Below, piece by piece: positions 56,308 through 64,000 of a DNA stretch of 64,000 bases (position 1 is its first letter; each line of letters opens with the position of its first letter). This DNA comes from Bifidobacterium anseris. GTDB lineage: Bacteria > Actinomycetota > Actinomycetes > Actinomycetales > Bifidobacteriaceae. The stretch is taken from assembly GCF_002860345.1 (NCBI RefSeq), contig NZ_NMYC01000001.1, forward strand, positions 310,001 to 374,000. Reading direction: 5' to 3'. Position numbers and translations under genes: made by a program. The notes under the pieces are model-generated. The model was not told the DNA's origin. It made no database searches and saw nothing but the letters and a program-made list of their open reading frames with translations.

Positions 56308-56958
56308 ATGCAGGGGGAGAGCGGACGACGCTTCGTGCGCGTCGGGCTGACCGGCGGCATCGCCGCCGGCAAGAGCACCGTCGCGGCGCGCATGGCCGCC
56401 GACGGTGCCGACGTCATCGACTACGACTTCCTCGCGCATATCCTGCAGGAGCCGTGCTCGCCGATCATCGCGCCGCTCGCCGAGGCCTTCGGCGCCGACG
56501 TCGTCGACGCCGAAGGCGGCATCGACAGGAAGGTGCTGGCGGAACGCGTGTTCGGCGCCGGAGCCGACGAGCATGCACTCGAGACGCTCAACGGCATCAT
56601 GCATCCGAACGTCTACGATCTGGCGCGCAACCGCGAGCGCAGCATCCTCGCACGGGGAGGGAGGCATGTCATCGTCCACGACGTGCCGCTGCTCGGCGAG
56701 GTCATGGATACGATTCCCTTCACGTTCGACTCGGTCGTCTGCGTCGTCGCGCCGGCCGACGAACGCGTCCGCCGTCTCGTCGCGACGCGCGGCATGACGC
56801 CGGAGCAGGCGCGTGTGCGCGTCAGCGGGCAGGGGGACGATGCGTCGCGGCTGCGCTACGCGGACGTCGTCATCGACGCGTCGCAGCCGATAGAACAGAT
56901 GTTCGAATGTGTTGATAGGCTTGTCGCGGCATGGTTCGCCGACGGACAGCGGGAGTGA
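56308..56958 (+). CDS. coaE: Dephospho-CoA kinase
   Basis: 216 residues. Last step of coenzyme A synthesis. P-loop [12 protein letters not shown] (~14-25), [14 protein letters not shown], the lid-associated [12 protein letters not shown] region and [10 protein letters not shown], ending with [29 protein letters not shown] lies 7 nt before ATG 56308. uvrB starts 8 nt after its stop, so they are probably co-transcribed. Confidence 0.95.
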   Translation: MQGESGRRFVRVGLTGGIAAGKSTVAARMAADGADVIDYDFLAHILQEPCSPIIAPLAEAFGADVVDAEGGIDRKVLAERVFGAGADEHALETLNGIMHPNVYDLARNRERSILARGGRHVIVHDVPLLGEVMDTIPFTFDSVVCVVAPADERVRRLVATRGMTPEQARVRVSGQGDDASRLRYADVVIDASQPIEQMFECVDRLVAAWFADGQRE

Positions 56959-56966
56959 GGAACGTC

Positions 56967-59078
56967 ATGGGATTCAGCATCGAACGCACGAACAAGCCGT
57001 TCGTCGTCAAATCGCCGTACAAGCCGTCCGGCGACCAGCCGCAGGCGATCGACGAGCTCGCCACGCGCATCGAGAACGGCGAGAACGACGTCGTGCTCAT
57101 GGGTGCGACCGGCACCGGCAAGACGGCGACGACGGCGTGGCTCATCGAGCGTCTGCAGCGCCCGACGCTCATCATCGAGCCGAACAAGACGCTCGCCGCG
57201 CAGCTGTGCGCCGAGTTCCGCGAGCTGATGCCGGACAACGCCGTGAGCTACTTCGTCTCGTACTACGACTACTACCAGCCCGAGGCCTACATCCCGCAGA
57301 CCGACACCTACATCGAGAAGGACTCGAACATCAACGACGACGTCGAGCGGCTGCGCCACGCGGCGACGGCGAACCTGCTCACGCGCCGCGACTGCGTCGT
57401 CATCGCGACCGTCTCGTGCATCTACGGACTGGGCACGCCGGAGGAGTACGCCGGGCGCATGCTGTTCCTCAAGCGCGGCCAGCAGATCGACCGCGACCGG
57501 CTGCTGCGGCTGTTCGTGGACATGCAGTACAAGCGCAACGACATCGCGTTCACGCGCGGCACCTTCCGCGTGCGCGGCGACACCGTCGAGATCATCCCGG
57601 TCTATGAGGAGCTCGCCGTGCGCATCGAGTTCTTCGGCGATGAGATCGACCGCATCTCGATGCTGCATCCGCTCACCGGCGACGTCATCGGCGAACAGGA
57701 CGAGGTGCACATCTTCCCGGCCTCGCATTACGTCGCCGGCCCCGAACGCATGGAGAAGGCGATCGGATCGATCCAGCGCGAGCTCGACGAACGCGTCGCC
57801 GAGCTGCGCAAACAGGGCAAGGAGCTCGAGGCGCAGCGCCTGTCGATGCGCACGACCTACGATCTGGAGATGCTTTCGCAGGTGGGCGTGTGCTCCGGCG
57901 TCGAAAACTACTCGCGTCACTTCGACGGTCGCGCGCCGGGCACGCCGCCGCATACGCTGCTCGATTTCTTCCCCGACGACTTCCTGCTCGTCATCGACGA
58001 GTCGCATGTGACGGTGCCGCAGATCGGCGCGATGTACGAGGGCGACGCGAGCCGCAAGCGCACGCTCGTTGAACACGGCTTCCGCCTGCCGTCGGCGATG
58101 GACAACCGTCCGCTCAAATGGCCCGAGTTCCTCGAACGCGTCGGGCAGACCGTCTATCTGTCGGCGACGCCCGGCGACTACGAGCTCGGCCTGTCCGACG
58201 GCGTCGTCGAACAGATCATCCGCCCGACCGGACTGGTCGACCCGAAGGTCGAGGTGCGTCCCGTCGACGGCCAGATAGACGATCTGCTCGCCGAGATCAA
58301 GGACAGGGTCGCCAGAAACGAGCGCGCGCTCGTCACGACGCTGACGAAGAAGATGGCCGAGGACCTCACTGACTATCTGCTCGAACGCGGCATCAAGGTC
58401 GAGTATCTGCATTCGGACGTCGACACGCTGCGGCGCGTCGAGCTGCTGCGTGAGCTGCGCGAAGGCAAGATCGACGTCATCGTCGGCATCAACCTGCTGC
58501 GCGAGGGCCTCGACCTGCCCGAGGTCTCGCTTGTCGCGATCCTCGACGCGGACAAGGAAGGCTTCCTTCGGTCCTATCGCTCGCTCATCCAGACGATCGG
58601 CCGCGCGGCGCGCAACGTCTCAGGCACCGTCATCATGTACGCGGACGACATGACGGCGGCGATGGAACGGGCGATCGGGGAGACCGAGCGTCGCCGCGAG
58701 ATCCAGATCGCCTACAACAAGGAGCACGGCATCGACCCCAAGCCGCTCATCAAGAAGATCAGCGACGTCAACGACATGCTCGCCAAGGAGGACGTGGACA
58801 CGCAGACGCTGCTCGAAGGTGGCTACCGCAACGCGGGCAAGGCCGGAAACACGCATCTGGGCGTCCCCACGCTCGATCCCAAGGAAGCCGACAGGCGCCA
58901 CGAGGAGATCCTCAAGGCGGGACTGCCGGCGCAGGACCTCGCCGACCTGATCCGCCAGCTGTCCGACCAGATGCACACGGCGGCCGAGCAGCTGCAGTTC
59001 GAACTCGCCGCGCGCCTGCGTGACGAGATCCGCGACCTGAAGAAGGAGCTGCGCGCGATGACCGAAGCCAAGCGCTGA
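56967..59078 (+). CDS. uvrB: Excinuclease ABC subunit B
   Basis: 703 residues. Damage-verifying helicase of nucleotide excision repair. Walker A GATGTGKT (46-53), the beta-hairpin [29 protein letters not shown] box (VIDESHVT), the helicase motifs [21 protein letters not shown] and [12 protein letters not shown], and the C-terminal UVR motif around [27 protein letters not shown]. Complete and typical in length. Tightly spaced behind coaE. Confidence 0.98.
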   Translation: MGFSIERTNKPFVVKSPYKPSGDQPQAIDELATRIENGENDVVLMGATGTGKTATTAWLIERLQRPTLIIEPNKTLAAQLCAEFRELMPDNAVSYFVSYYDYYQPEAYIPQTDTYIEKDSNINDDVERLRHAATANLLTRRDCVVIATVSCIYGLGTPEEYAGRMLFLKRGQQIDRDRLLRLFVDMQYKRNDIAFTRGTFRVRGDTVEIIPVYEELAVRIEFFGDEIDRISMLHPLTGDVIGEQDEVHIFPASHYVAGPERMEKAIGSIQRELDERVAELRKQGKELEAQRLSMRTTYDLEMLSQVGVCSGVENYSRHFDGRAPGTPPHTLLDFFPDDFLLVIDESHVTVPQIGAMYEGDASRKRTLVEHGFRLPSAMDNRPLKWPEFLERVGQTVYLSATPGDYELGLSDGVVEQIIRPTGLVDPKVEVRPVDGQIDDLLAEIKDRVARNERALVTTLTKKMAEDLTDYLLERGIKVEYLHSDVDTLRRVELLRELREGKIDVIVGINLLREGLDLPEVSLVAILDADKEGFLRSYRSLIQTIGRAARNVSGTVIMYADDMTAAMERAIGETERRREIQIAYNKEHGIDPKPLIKKISDVNDMLAKEDVDTQTLLEGGYRNAGKAGNTHLGVPTLDPKEADRRHEEILKAGLPAQDLADLIRQLSDQMHTAAEQLQFELAARLRDEIRDLKKELRAMTEAKR

Positions 59079-59136
59079 GCCGATCGGCGGCCTGCGTGCG
59101 TCGCCGACGCGGATGGCTCGCGTCGGCGACGCTCCG

Positions 59137-59150
59137 TAAGCTGGGAGGCT
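59137..59150 (+). promoter_or_regulatory. Leaderless-type promoter of the TerC gene
   Basis: TAAGCT (59137-59142) ends 8 nt before ATG 59151. GGAGG is present but only 2 nt from the start. Confidence 0.45.
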
Positions 59151-60134
59151 ATGGCAGAAACACCCGTCTCCTTCATGGTCGGCACGTACGTCGTGCTCGC
59201 CGTCTTCTTCATCGTCGATCTGTTCGTCCTCGGACGCCGCCCGCATGTGCCCTCGACGAAGGAATGCGTGCAGCACATCGCGTTCTTCGTCGCAATGGCG
59301 CTCGTCTTCGGCGGCCTCATCTGGTGGGTCGCCGGATCGAAGCCGGCGATCGAGTTCTATTCGGGCTGGCTCACCGAATACTCGCTGAGCATCGACAACC
59401 TCTTCGTGTTCGTCATCATCATGTCGAACTTCGCAGTGCCCAAGAAGCTGCAGAAGTTCGTGCTGTCCGTCGGCATCACGATAGCGCTCGTGCTGCGCGG
59501 CGTGTTCATCCTCGTCGGCGCCGCGCTCGTGCAGCGCTTCACTTGGGTGTTCTTCATCTTCGGCGCGTTCCTCATCTACACGGCCGTCAAGGTCGCCCGC
59601 GGCGAGGACGACGACGAGGAGTTCCACGAGAACGCGCTCATCCGTCTGCTGCGCAGAGTCAGCCACATCACCAACGAGTACGACGGCGAACGGCTGCGCG
59701 TCACGAAGGGCGGCGTGCGGTACTGGACGCCGATGCTGTTCGTGTTCCTGACAATCGGCACGACCGACGTCATGTTCGCCTTCGATTCGATTCCGGCGAT
59801 CTTCGGCCTGACGAAGGACCCGTTCATCGTCTTCACGTCGAACGTCTTCGCGCTGCTGGGCCTGCAGCAGCTGTACTTCCTGCTCGGCGCGCTGCTCGAC
59901 AGGCTCGTCTACCTGCCGGTCGGCCTGTCGGTCGTCCTCGGTTTCATCGGCGTCAAGCTCATCCTCGAGGCGCTGCACGGCAACACGCTGCCGTTCATCA
60001 ACCATGGCCGGCCGCTGACGATGGTGCCCGAGGTGCCGACGTGGATGTCGCTCGCCGTCATCGTGCTCGCGATCGGCCTGTCGGCGCTGTTCAGCGTGCT
60101 TAAGATGCGCAGCCTCGAGCAGAAGGCGCGGTGA
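59151..60134 (+). CDS. TerC/Alx-family integral membrane protein
   Basis: 327 residues, about nine transmembrane helices. Family motifs: YSGWLTEYSLSIDNLFVFVIIMSNFAVP with the membrane-embedded Ser-Asp-Asn, and TIGTTDVMFAFDSIPAIFGLTKDPFIVFTSNVFALLGLQQLYF with Asp residues facing the pore. A cytoplasmic loop of charged residues (REGEDDDEEF-like, ~150) separates the halves. Members have been linked to metal (manganese) export to the cell surface and tellurium resistance. The exact substrate here is unknown. Confidence 0.92.
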   Translation: MAETPVSFMVGTYVVLAVFFIVDLFVLGRRPHVPSTKECVQHIAFFVAMALVFGGLIWWVAGSKPAIEFYSGWLTEYSLSIDNLFVFVIIMSNFAVPKKLQKFVLSVGITIALVLRGVFILVGAALVQRFTWVFFIFGAFLIYTAVKVARGEDDDEEFHENALIRLLRRVSHITNEYDGERLRVTKGGVRYWTPMLFVFLTIGTTDVMFAFDSIPAIFGLTKDPFIVFTSNVFALLGLQQLYFLLGALLDRLVYLPVGLSVVLGFIGVKLILEALHGNTLPFINHGRPLTMVPEVPTWMSLAVIVLAIGLSALFSVLKMRSLEQKAR

Positions 60135-60254
60135 GGTGTTATCGCTCACAAGAAAAATCGTCCCGAAGCGCAACACGCGGCGGCGGGTGTTGTAAGCTTG
60201 AACCGGCGTTCGGGTTTCGTCCCGAAAAGTAATCACAAAGAATAGGTAGGCACC

Positions 60255-61697
60255 ATGCGCAAAGCAAAGATCGTAGATACCATCGGTCCGGCCACTGAAT
60301 CCCTTGAGAACCTCACCGCGCTCGTCGAGGCGGGAATGGACGTCGCACGTCTCAACCGTTCGCACGGCACCCCGGAGGACCACCTGCGCGTCTACAACAA
60401 CGTGCGCCAGGCCTCGAAGACGACCGGCCGTAACGTCGCGGTCCTCGTCGACCTGCAGGGTCCGAAGATCCGCTGCGGCTGGTTCAAGAAGAACGCCGAC
60501 GGCGAGGACAAGGTCCTGCTCAAGGAGGGCCAGGAGTTCATCATCACGACCGATGATGTCGAGGGCGACGAGCACATCACGTCCACGACCTTCAAGGGTC
60601 TGCCGGGCGACTGCCATCCCGGCGATCCGATCCTCATCGACGACGGCAAGGTCCGTCTCGAGGTGACCAAGGTCGAGGGCAACAACGTCTACACGAAGGT
60701 CGTCGTGGCCGGCCCGGTCTCGAGCCACAAGGGCATCAACCTTCCGGGCGTCGCCGTCTCGCTGCCGGCGCTCACCGAGAAGGACGAGAACGACCTGCGT
60801 TGGGCGATCCGCACCGGCGCCGACATCATCGCGATGTCCTTCGTCCGCTTCGCCACCGACATCGACCGCGCTCATGAGATCATGGACGAGGAGGGCCGCC
60901 GCATCCCGATCGTCGCGAAGATCGAGAAGCCGCAGGCGGTCGAGAACCTCGAGGACATCGTCAAGGTCTTCGATGGCATCATGGTTGCCCGTGGCGACAT
61001 GGCCGTCGAGATGCCGTTCGAAGAGGTGCCGCTTGTCACGAAGCGCTGCATCGAGCTGTCCCGCCAGTACGCGAAGCCGGTCATCGTCGCCACCGAGGTC
61101 CTCGGTTCGATGGTGCATTCCCCGGTTCCGTCGCGCGCCGAGGCCTCCGACTGCGCGAACGCCGTCCTCGACGGCGCGGACGCGACGATGACCTCGAACG
61201 AGACGGCCGTCGGCGAGTATCCGACCGAGACCGTCAAGACGATGGCCCGCATCTCCGGCTATGCGACCGAGCATGGCTTCGACCGCATCCCGAAGCTCAA
61301 GGATCTCGACATGTCGAGCACCGGCGCCGTCTCCTCGGCCGCCGTCGACCTCGCCGAGAAGCTCAACGCGAAGGCGATCGTCGCCTACACGCAGACCGGT
61401 TCGACCGTCCATCGTGTCTCGCGCGAACGTCCGGCCACGCCGATCTACGGTCTGACGACGAATGAGCACACCTACCATTGGCTCGCGCTCAGCTGGGGCA
61501 CCGAGGGCATCCTGCTCGACGAGGACTATCACGACATGTCCCGCAAGGATCTGATGACCTTCACTGACAAGGCGCTGCGCGCCGCCGGCAAGGTCTCCAA
61601 CGGCGACAAGATCGTCGTCCTCAGCTCCGCTCAGGGCGATCATCAGCCGGGCCGCACCGACTCGATCTACGTGCACACCGTCGGTGCCTGCGACTGA
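60255..61697 (+). CDS. pyk: Pyruvate kinase
   Basis: 480 residues. Converts phosphoenolpyruvate and ADP to pyruvate and ATP. The N-terminal KIVDTIGPATES, VARLNRSHG, the catalytic VDLQGPKIRCGWF, MSFVRFATDID, IVAKIEKPQAVENL and MVARGDMAVEMPFEEVP are present. The loop that usually reads ESM...TRAE...LSGETA reads GSMVHSPVPSRAEASDCANAVLDGADATMTSNETAVGEYP here. Strong codon bias. AGGTAGG lies a few nt before ATG 60255. A TAAGCT -10-like box is about 60 nt upstream. Confidence 0.97.
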   Translation: MRKAKIVDTIGPATESLENLTALVEAGMDVARLNRSHGTPEDHLRVYNNVRQASKTTGRNVAVLVDLQGPKIRCGWFKKNADGEDKVLLKEGQEFIITTDDVEGDEHITSTTFKGLPGDCHPGDPILIDDGKVRLEVTKVEGNNVYTKVVVAGPVSSHKGINLPGVAVSLPALTEKDENDLRWAIRTGADIIAMSFVRFATDIDRAHEIMDEEGRRIPIVAKIEKPQAVENLEDIVKVFDGIMVARGDMAVEMPFEEVPLVTKRCIELSRQYAKPVIVATEVLGSMVHSPVPSRAEASDCANAVLDGADATMTSNETAVGEYPTETVKTMARISGYATEHGFDRIPKLKDLDMSSTGAVSSAAVDLAEKLNAKAIVAYTQTGSTVHRVSRERPATPIYGLTTNEHTYHWLALSWGTEGILLDEDYHDMSRKDLMTFTDKALRAAGKVSNGDKIVVLSSAQGDHQPGRTDSIYVHTVGACD

Positions 61698-61738
61698 TCC
61701 CCTCTCCGGCGATGGGTGTATGTGCGCTCGACGCTTGT

Positions 61739-61784
61739 GAAGGCCGTTCCCGTTGCGACTGCTGTCGCGGCGGGAACGGCCTTC
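61739..61784 (+). terminator. Terminator of pyk
   Basis: gaaggccgttcccg / cgggaacggccttc stem with an 18-nt loop, about 40 nt after the stop; no T-run. Confidence 0.7.
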
Positions 61785-61819
61785 GCCGTATCCGCGTGTC
61801 GCATCGCGTGATTTTATGG

Positions 61820-61825
61820 TATAGT
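61820..61825 (+). promoter_or_regulatory. -10 box of the tRNA gene
   Basis: TATAGT in an AT-rich stretch 21 nt before the tRNA; the -35 is weak. Confidence 0.5.
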
Positions 61826-61846
61826 TGAATTTTGTCGCGCCGCGAC

Positions 61847-61923
61847 GCCCCCGTATCCCAATTGGTAGAGGAGACAGCCTCAAAATCTGTATAGTGTGGG
61901 TTCGAGTCCCACCGGGGGCACCA
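61847..61923 (+). tRNA. tRNA with anticodon CAA (nominally Leu), atypical short form
   Basis: 74 nt plus encoded CCA. Acceptor GCCCCCG/CGGGGGC, discriminator A, T arm GTGGG TTCGAGT CCCAC. The anticodon loop CTCAAAA puts CAA at 34-36, which would read UUG (Leu). Unlike true tRNA-Leu it has only a five-base variable loop (ATAGT). It also shows mismatches at positions 13-22 and 31-39. Either an unusual functional tRNA or a decayed copy at an integration site. Confidence 0.75.
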
Positions 61924-61930
61924 AGCGAAT

Positions 61931-61970
61931 GAAGCCGGTGATCGTTGGAACATCAACGATCACCGGCTTC
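61931..61970 (+). terminator. Hairpin after the tRNA
   Basis: 17-bp perfect arms (gaagccggtgatcgttg / caacgatcaccggcttc), loop of about 6 nt, no T-run. Confidence 0.7.
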
Positions 61971-62242
61971 ACGCATGTGTGGCGTCCGCATGTTTGGACA
62001 CGTTGTGGACGCTTCCTTCGGGAAAACGATGCCGGTTTCCCCGATGGTTGCGCAAGGATCACGACCTGCCGGAATTGACTGTCAAGCATCTCAAGCATCT
62101 GCTGGACGGCTCCGGCGAGAAAGCACGAGAGGATAGGATTGGTGCATTGCGAACGTTAACCGTGGATGGATTCGCCACGATTATTGCATTCGGCAAAAAA
62201 AGAAGTGCATCGCCAGCATCTATCCATGGAATGAGGATTATC
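61971..62242 (+). other. Lower-GC stretch at the start of the island, no confident gene
   Basis: The frame of the next gene stays open through here (reading ...LPELTVKHLKHLLDGSGEKARED... and ...LRTLTVDGFATIIAFGKKR...). It could be an N-terminal extension starting at GTG 61979 or earlier coding material, but there is no ribosome site for it. GC content falls clearly compared with the DNA before the tRNA. Confidence 0.4.
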
Positions 62243-62530
62243 ATGCCCAGAGGGACGACACCTGATGACCTGTTGCTGGGGAAGTTCGTGAAGATCCTTG
62301 AGGACCACAAACGATACAGGGAGGCCGAACTATTGGACGCCACGGCTATCGCCGGTGGGTTCGCCGCTGGATTCGACTTCGCGATGCAGGCTTGCAAAAC
62401 GTCTGGCATAGTGCCACCCACGCATTTGGTGCATGAGATGATGAGCTCGCCATGGTTTGAAAAGGGGTCGTACGCCGATGATATTTGCCAAGAACTCTTG
62501 AAGAAAGACGGATCCACCATTGCGTCGTGA
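62243..62530 (+). CDS. Hypothetical island protein
   Basis: 95 residues from ATG 62243, which has GAGG 6 nt upstream. The sequence is balanced and looks soluble: MPRGTTPDDLLLGKFVKILE, RYREAELLDATAIAGGFAAGFDFAMQ, and a C-terminal YADDICQELLKKDGSTIAS. I recognise no family. Its stop overlaps the next frame by a few nt, suggesting the two were once a pair. Codon use is unlike the core genes. Confidence 0.55.
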   Translation: MPRGTTPDDLLLGKFVKILEDHKRYREAELLDATAIAGGFAAGFDFAMQACKTSGIVPPTHLVHEMMSSPWFEKGSYADDICQELLKKDGSTIAS

Positions 62531-62882
62531 CATGGATCCGATTCAGCACATACTCATCATGGTGGGGGATTCGCCCGCACCGTTGAACGCGACGGTGTTC
62601 ATGGACGAGACGCATCCGTTCGAGACGGCCGCCTACCATATCAATCTGATCAGGCAGGCCAATCTTACGGACACCTTCATTGCACGGATGAGTGGAAAGT
62701 CCATCGCCCGCGCCGAGATCGGCCGTTGGCATGGAAGGCAACGAGTTCCTCGACGCGATCCGCTCCGATACCATCTGGACTCGTGTCAAACAACGCGTCA
62801 GTGCCATCTGGAGCATATGCGTTTCATCGACTACGACAATACGTTGAAAAGAATAGCGGAAGCGGTTTCCGAGAGCCAATAA
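62520..62882 (+). pseudogene. DUF2513-like phage/island gene, frameshifted
   Basis: The first ~70 codons (from TTG 62520 or ATG 62532) read RRDMDPIQHILIMVGD...FETAAYHINLIRQANLTDT...ARAEIGR, the pattern of DUF2513 proteins. The expected next block, LxWKGNEFLDAIRSDTIW, is encoded but in other frames. LAWK is in one frame at about 62725-62737. NEFLDAIRSDTIWTRVKQRV is in another at about 62739-62800. Two single-base losses near 62722 and 62736 would explain this. The product of the open frame therefore has a scrambled C-terminus (GRWHGRQRVPRR...). Family recognition is by eye. Confidence 0.6.
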
Positions 62883-63125
62883 CGGGTTCAGGGAAACCGT
62901 TGAAACTATTCCACTGCAATCCGCCTTCGCAGACGCAAATGCCGTCGCACGCTTCAAGCACATCAGCTGCGTCACCGAGCCGAACGCGGAATCAGCAGGA
63001 GCATCCGACGGCGATGAGCAGTACGAGGGCGAGAGCCACGCTCACACGAGTACACGGTCCGACCGATCATGGAGAGTCGTCGCCAAACGCTGCCTGCAGC
63101 ATTGCCACGACAGCATCGATACAGC
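62883..63125. other. Island DNA with no clear gene
   Basis: 243 nt. One plus-strand frame reads plausibly for about 60 residues (NNGFRETVETIPLQSAFADA... to ...GDEQYEGESHAH), without a start codon. It may be a gene remnant. Confidence 0.35.
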
Positions 63126-63329
63126 TCAGTTGGCATGCTTGCAGGGACGTCCCCCGCCGGCGCTGCGTCCGGGACGTGCGGCGTTCCATGCGTCAATCGT
63201 CTCCGGTTTCCATTCGCGCGTGCGTCCGATCATCACGTCCGGTTCCGGCAGTTTCAGGTTAAGCAGGCCGCCGCTGGTGATGCCGAACCGCTCGGCGACC
63301 TGTTTGACACCCAGATAATGCTCAGTCAT
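63126..63329 (-). CDS. Excisionase/AlpA-like helix-turn-helix protein
   Basis: 67 residues. MTEHYLGVKQVAERFGITSGGLLNLKLPEPDVMIGRTREWKPETIDAW has the MerR-like winged helix layout of small excisionases: HTH (VKQVAERFGIT), then a wing ending with the RxW...TIDxW motif. Such proteins direct excision or act as small regulators in integrative elements. It supports the view that the region right of the tRNA is a mobile island. No integrase is visible inside the window. Confidence 0.7.
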   Translation of the reverse strand: MTEHYLGVKQVAERFGITSGGLLNLKLPEPDVMIGRTREWKPETIDAWNAARPGRSAGGGRPCKHAN

Positions 63330-63446
63330 GTTTCGTGCCTCCTACCAGTGAGCATGCCGCTGCGATGATCGTGCAGCCGAACACGATCAGCGACGATCAT
63401 GCCACCCACGCGCTCGCGGCGGTGCCATGGCCGAACAGCGCACCCA

Positions 63447-63713
63447 TTACGGAATCAAGCCTCGGTGAGAGGGGCAACGAAGGGGGCGATGACACGTCAG
63501 GGTCTCGGCGAGTGGGTACTCTTCCTTCGGCCTTCCGTAGTAGACGCACCATAGCATCCAACGCTGTAGCTCTTTACCGGTGACGTTGATGGAATCGTCC
63601 TCTATATTGAAGAAACCGACACCTTGGGACCTGAAATACGCTGTCGACAGGTCACCGACTGAAATATCCTTGGATTCCCTGCAGAATGCTTCGAAATCAG
63701 CGCATTTCATCAT
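63447..63713 (-). CDS. Hypothetical island protein
   Basis: 88 residues from ATG 63713, which has GGAGG about 8 nt upstream. The first 65 residues look like a real soluble domain (MMKCADFEAFCRESKDISVGDLSTAYFRSQGVGFFNIEDDSINVTGKELQRWMLWCVYYGRPKEEY). The tail (LTCHRPLRCPSHRGLIP) looks out of character and may follow a frameshift. No family recognised. Confidence 0.55.
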   Translation of the reverse strand: MMKCADFEAFCRESKDISVGDLSTAYFRSQGVGFFNIEDDSINVTGKELQRWMLWCVYYGRPKEEYPLAETLTCHRPLRCPSHRGLIP

Positions 63714-63878
63714 CCTGCCACCTCCTCCACTGGACATTGTAATCGGCTGTGGGAAGCGATGATTGCCATGTCCGATTGATTATGGACAGACGTCGTCAAG
63801 AGCCGTCGGCCGCATGTCGTCGACGCCGCCGTCTGTTGATTCCGATGTGATGTGGAGGGAACGCGTAGGGGGGATACT

Positions 63879-64000
63879 CTACTTTGCCGCGGCGTCGTCG
63901 ATTCCAAAATCGTTTTTCGCGCTCGCGGCGATGCCGAGGGCGAACGCCACGCCCACTACCGATCCGTACCCCCATGATGTCTCCCATGTGCGCAGCTGCT
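63879..64000 (-). CDS. C-terminal end of a gene entering from the right
   Basis: Forty codons in frame to a TAG at 63881-63879, ending ...GYGSVVGVAFALGIAASAKNDFGIDDAAAK. A hydrophobic stretch (VVGVAFALGIAASA) could be a membrane segment. The start lies outside the window; identity unknown. Confidence 0.5.
   Translation of the reverse strand, partial: QLRTWETSWGYGSVVGVAFALGIAASAKNDFGIDDAAAK

Noticed and set aside
54655-56679. 674-codon open frame on minus opposite rpsA and coaE
   Set aside because: Acidic, leucine-rich antisense product spanning two real genes on the other strand.
58620-61883. 1087-codon open frame on minus opposite uvrB, terC and pyk
   Set aside because: It crosses three well-identified plus-strand genes and their intergenic regions; no family resemblance.
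63796-63987. Arg-rich minus-strand frame near the right edge
   Set aside because: It overlaps the more protein-like frame that ends at 63879 and has antisense-type composition.

Overview
The window is high-GC DNA from an actinomycete. The evidence is WhiB, CarD, an actinobacterial-type Mfd/RpsA/UvrB set, LCP (LytR-CpsA-Psr) proteins, a PdtaS-type kinase, and frequent TANNNT -10 boxes placed 6-9 nt before an ATG with no Shine-Dalgarno. Gene content and style fit Bifidobacteriaceae best. That assignment is an inference, because no rRNA lies here. Most of the window (1 to about 61.8 kb) is chromosomal core. The last 2 kb is lower-GC accessory DNA that begins at a tRNA gene.

Layout. 1-6 kb: glucose-6-phosphate dehydrogenase (cut by the left edge), a ferrous iron locus feoA-feoB-small Cys protein, and aspartate ammonia-lyase, all on minus. 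6-11 kb: a nucleoside deoxyribosyltransferase-like protein lacking the usual nucleophile, the remains of an ABC exporter gene, cstA with its YbdD partner, and a secreted GH3 protein. 11-20 kb: a large UPF0182 membrane protein, a GNAT acetyltransferase, pth-mfd. 19.6-22.7 kb: a three-gene ABC importer behind a TPP riboswitch, so very likely a thiamine-precursor (ThiXYZ-type) importer. 22.9-30.1 kb: enolase, an FtsB/DivIC-like protein, a DUF501-exopolyphosphatase fusion, tRNA-Leu, a membrane protein, L-serine dehydratase, an FKBP and GreA. 30.2-33.1 kb: a hemolysin III-type protein, a PdtaS-like kinase and WhiB.

33-45 kb is a cell-envelope region: an EccC/FtsK-like ATPase standing alone, two LCP proteins, a huge membrane glycosyltransferase coupled to a DUF5719 protein, a zincin-fold protein whose HExxH motif is lost, a PMM-type HAD phosphatase and ComF. 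45-50.4 kb: glycogen branching enzyme apparently co-transcribed with a two-component system, divergent from carD-ispF. 50.5-53.5 kb: a zinc-type ABC importer with a long Zur-like dyad. 53.6-61.7 kb: folD, rpsA, coaE, uvrB, terC, pyk. 61.85-64 kb: a structurally odd tRNA with anticodon CAA, then a decayed island (DUF2513-like frameshifted gene, excisionase-like HTH gene, unknown small genes).

Common threads. At least ten genes have promoters that predict leaderless mRNAs. Many genes end in long, almost perfect hairpins with little or no U-tract. Two sites carry a tiny leaderless reading frame ahead of the real gene (rpsA and the HAD gene). The most useful leads are the riboswitch and Zur sites, the hairpin between response regulator and kinase, the two enzymes that have lost catalytic residues, the atypical tRNA at the island junction, and the DUF501-Ppx fusion.
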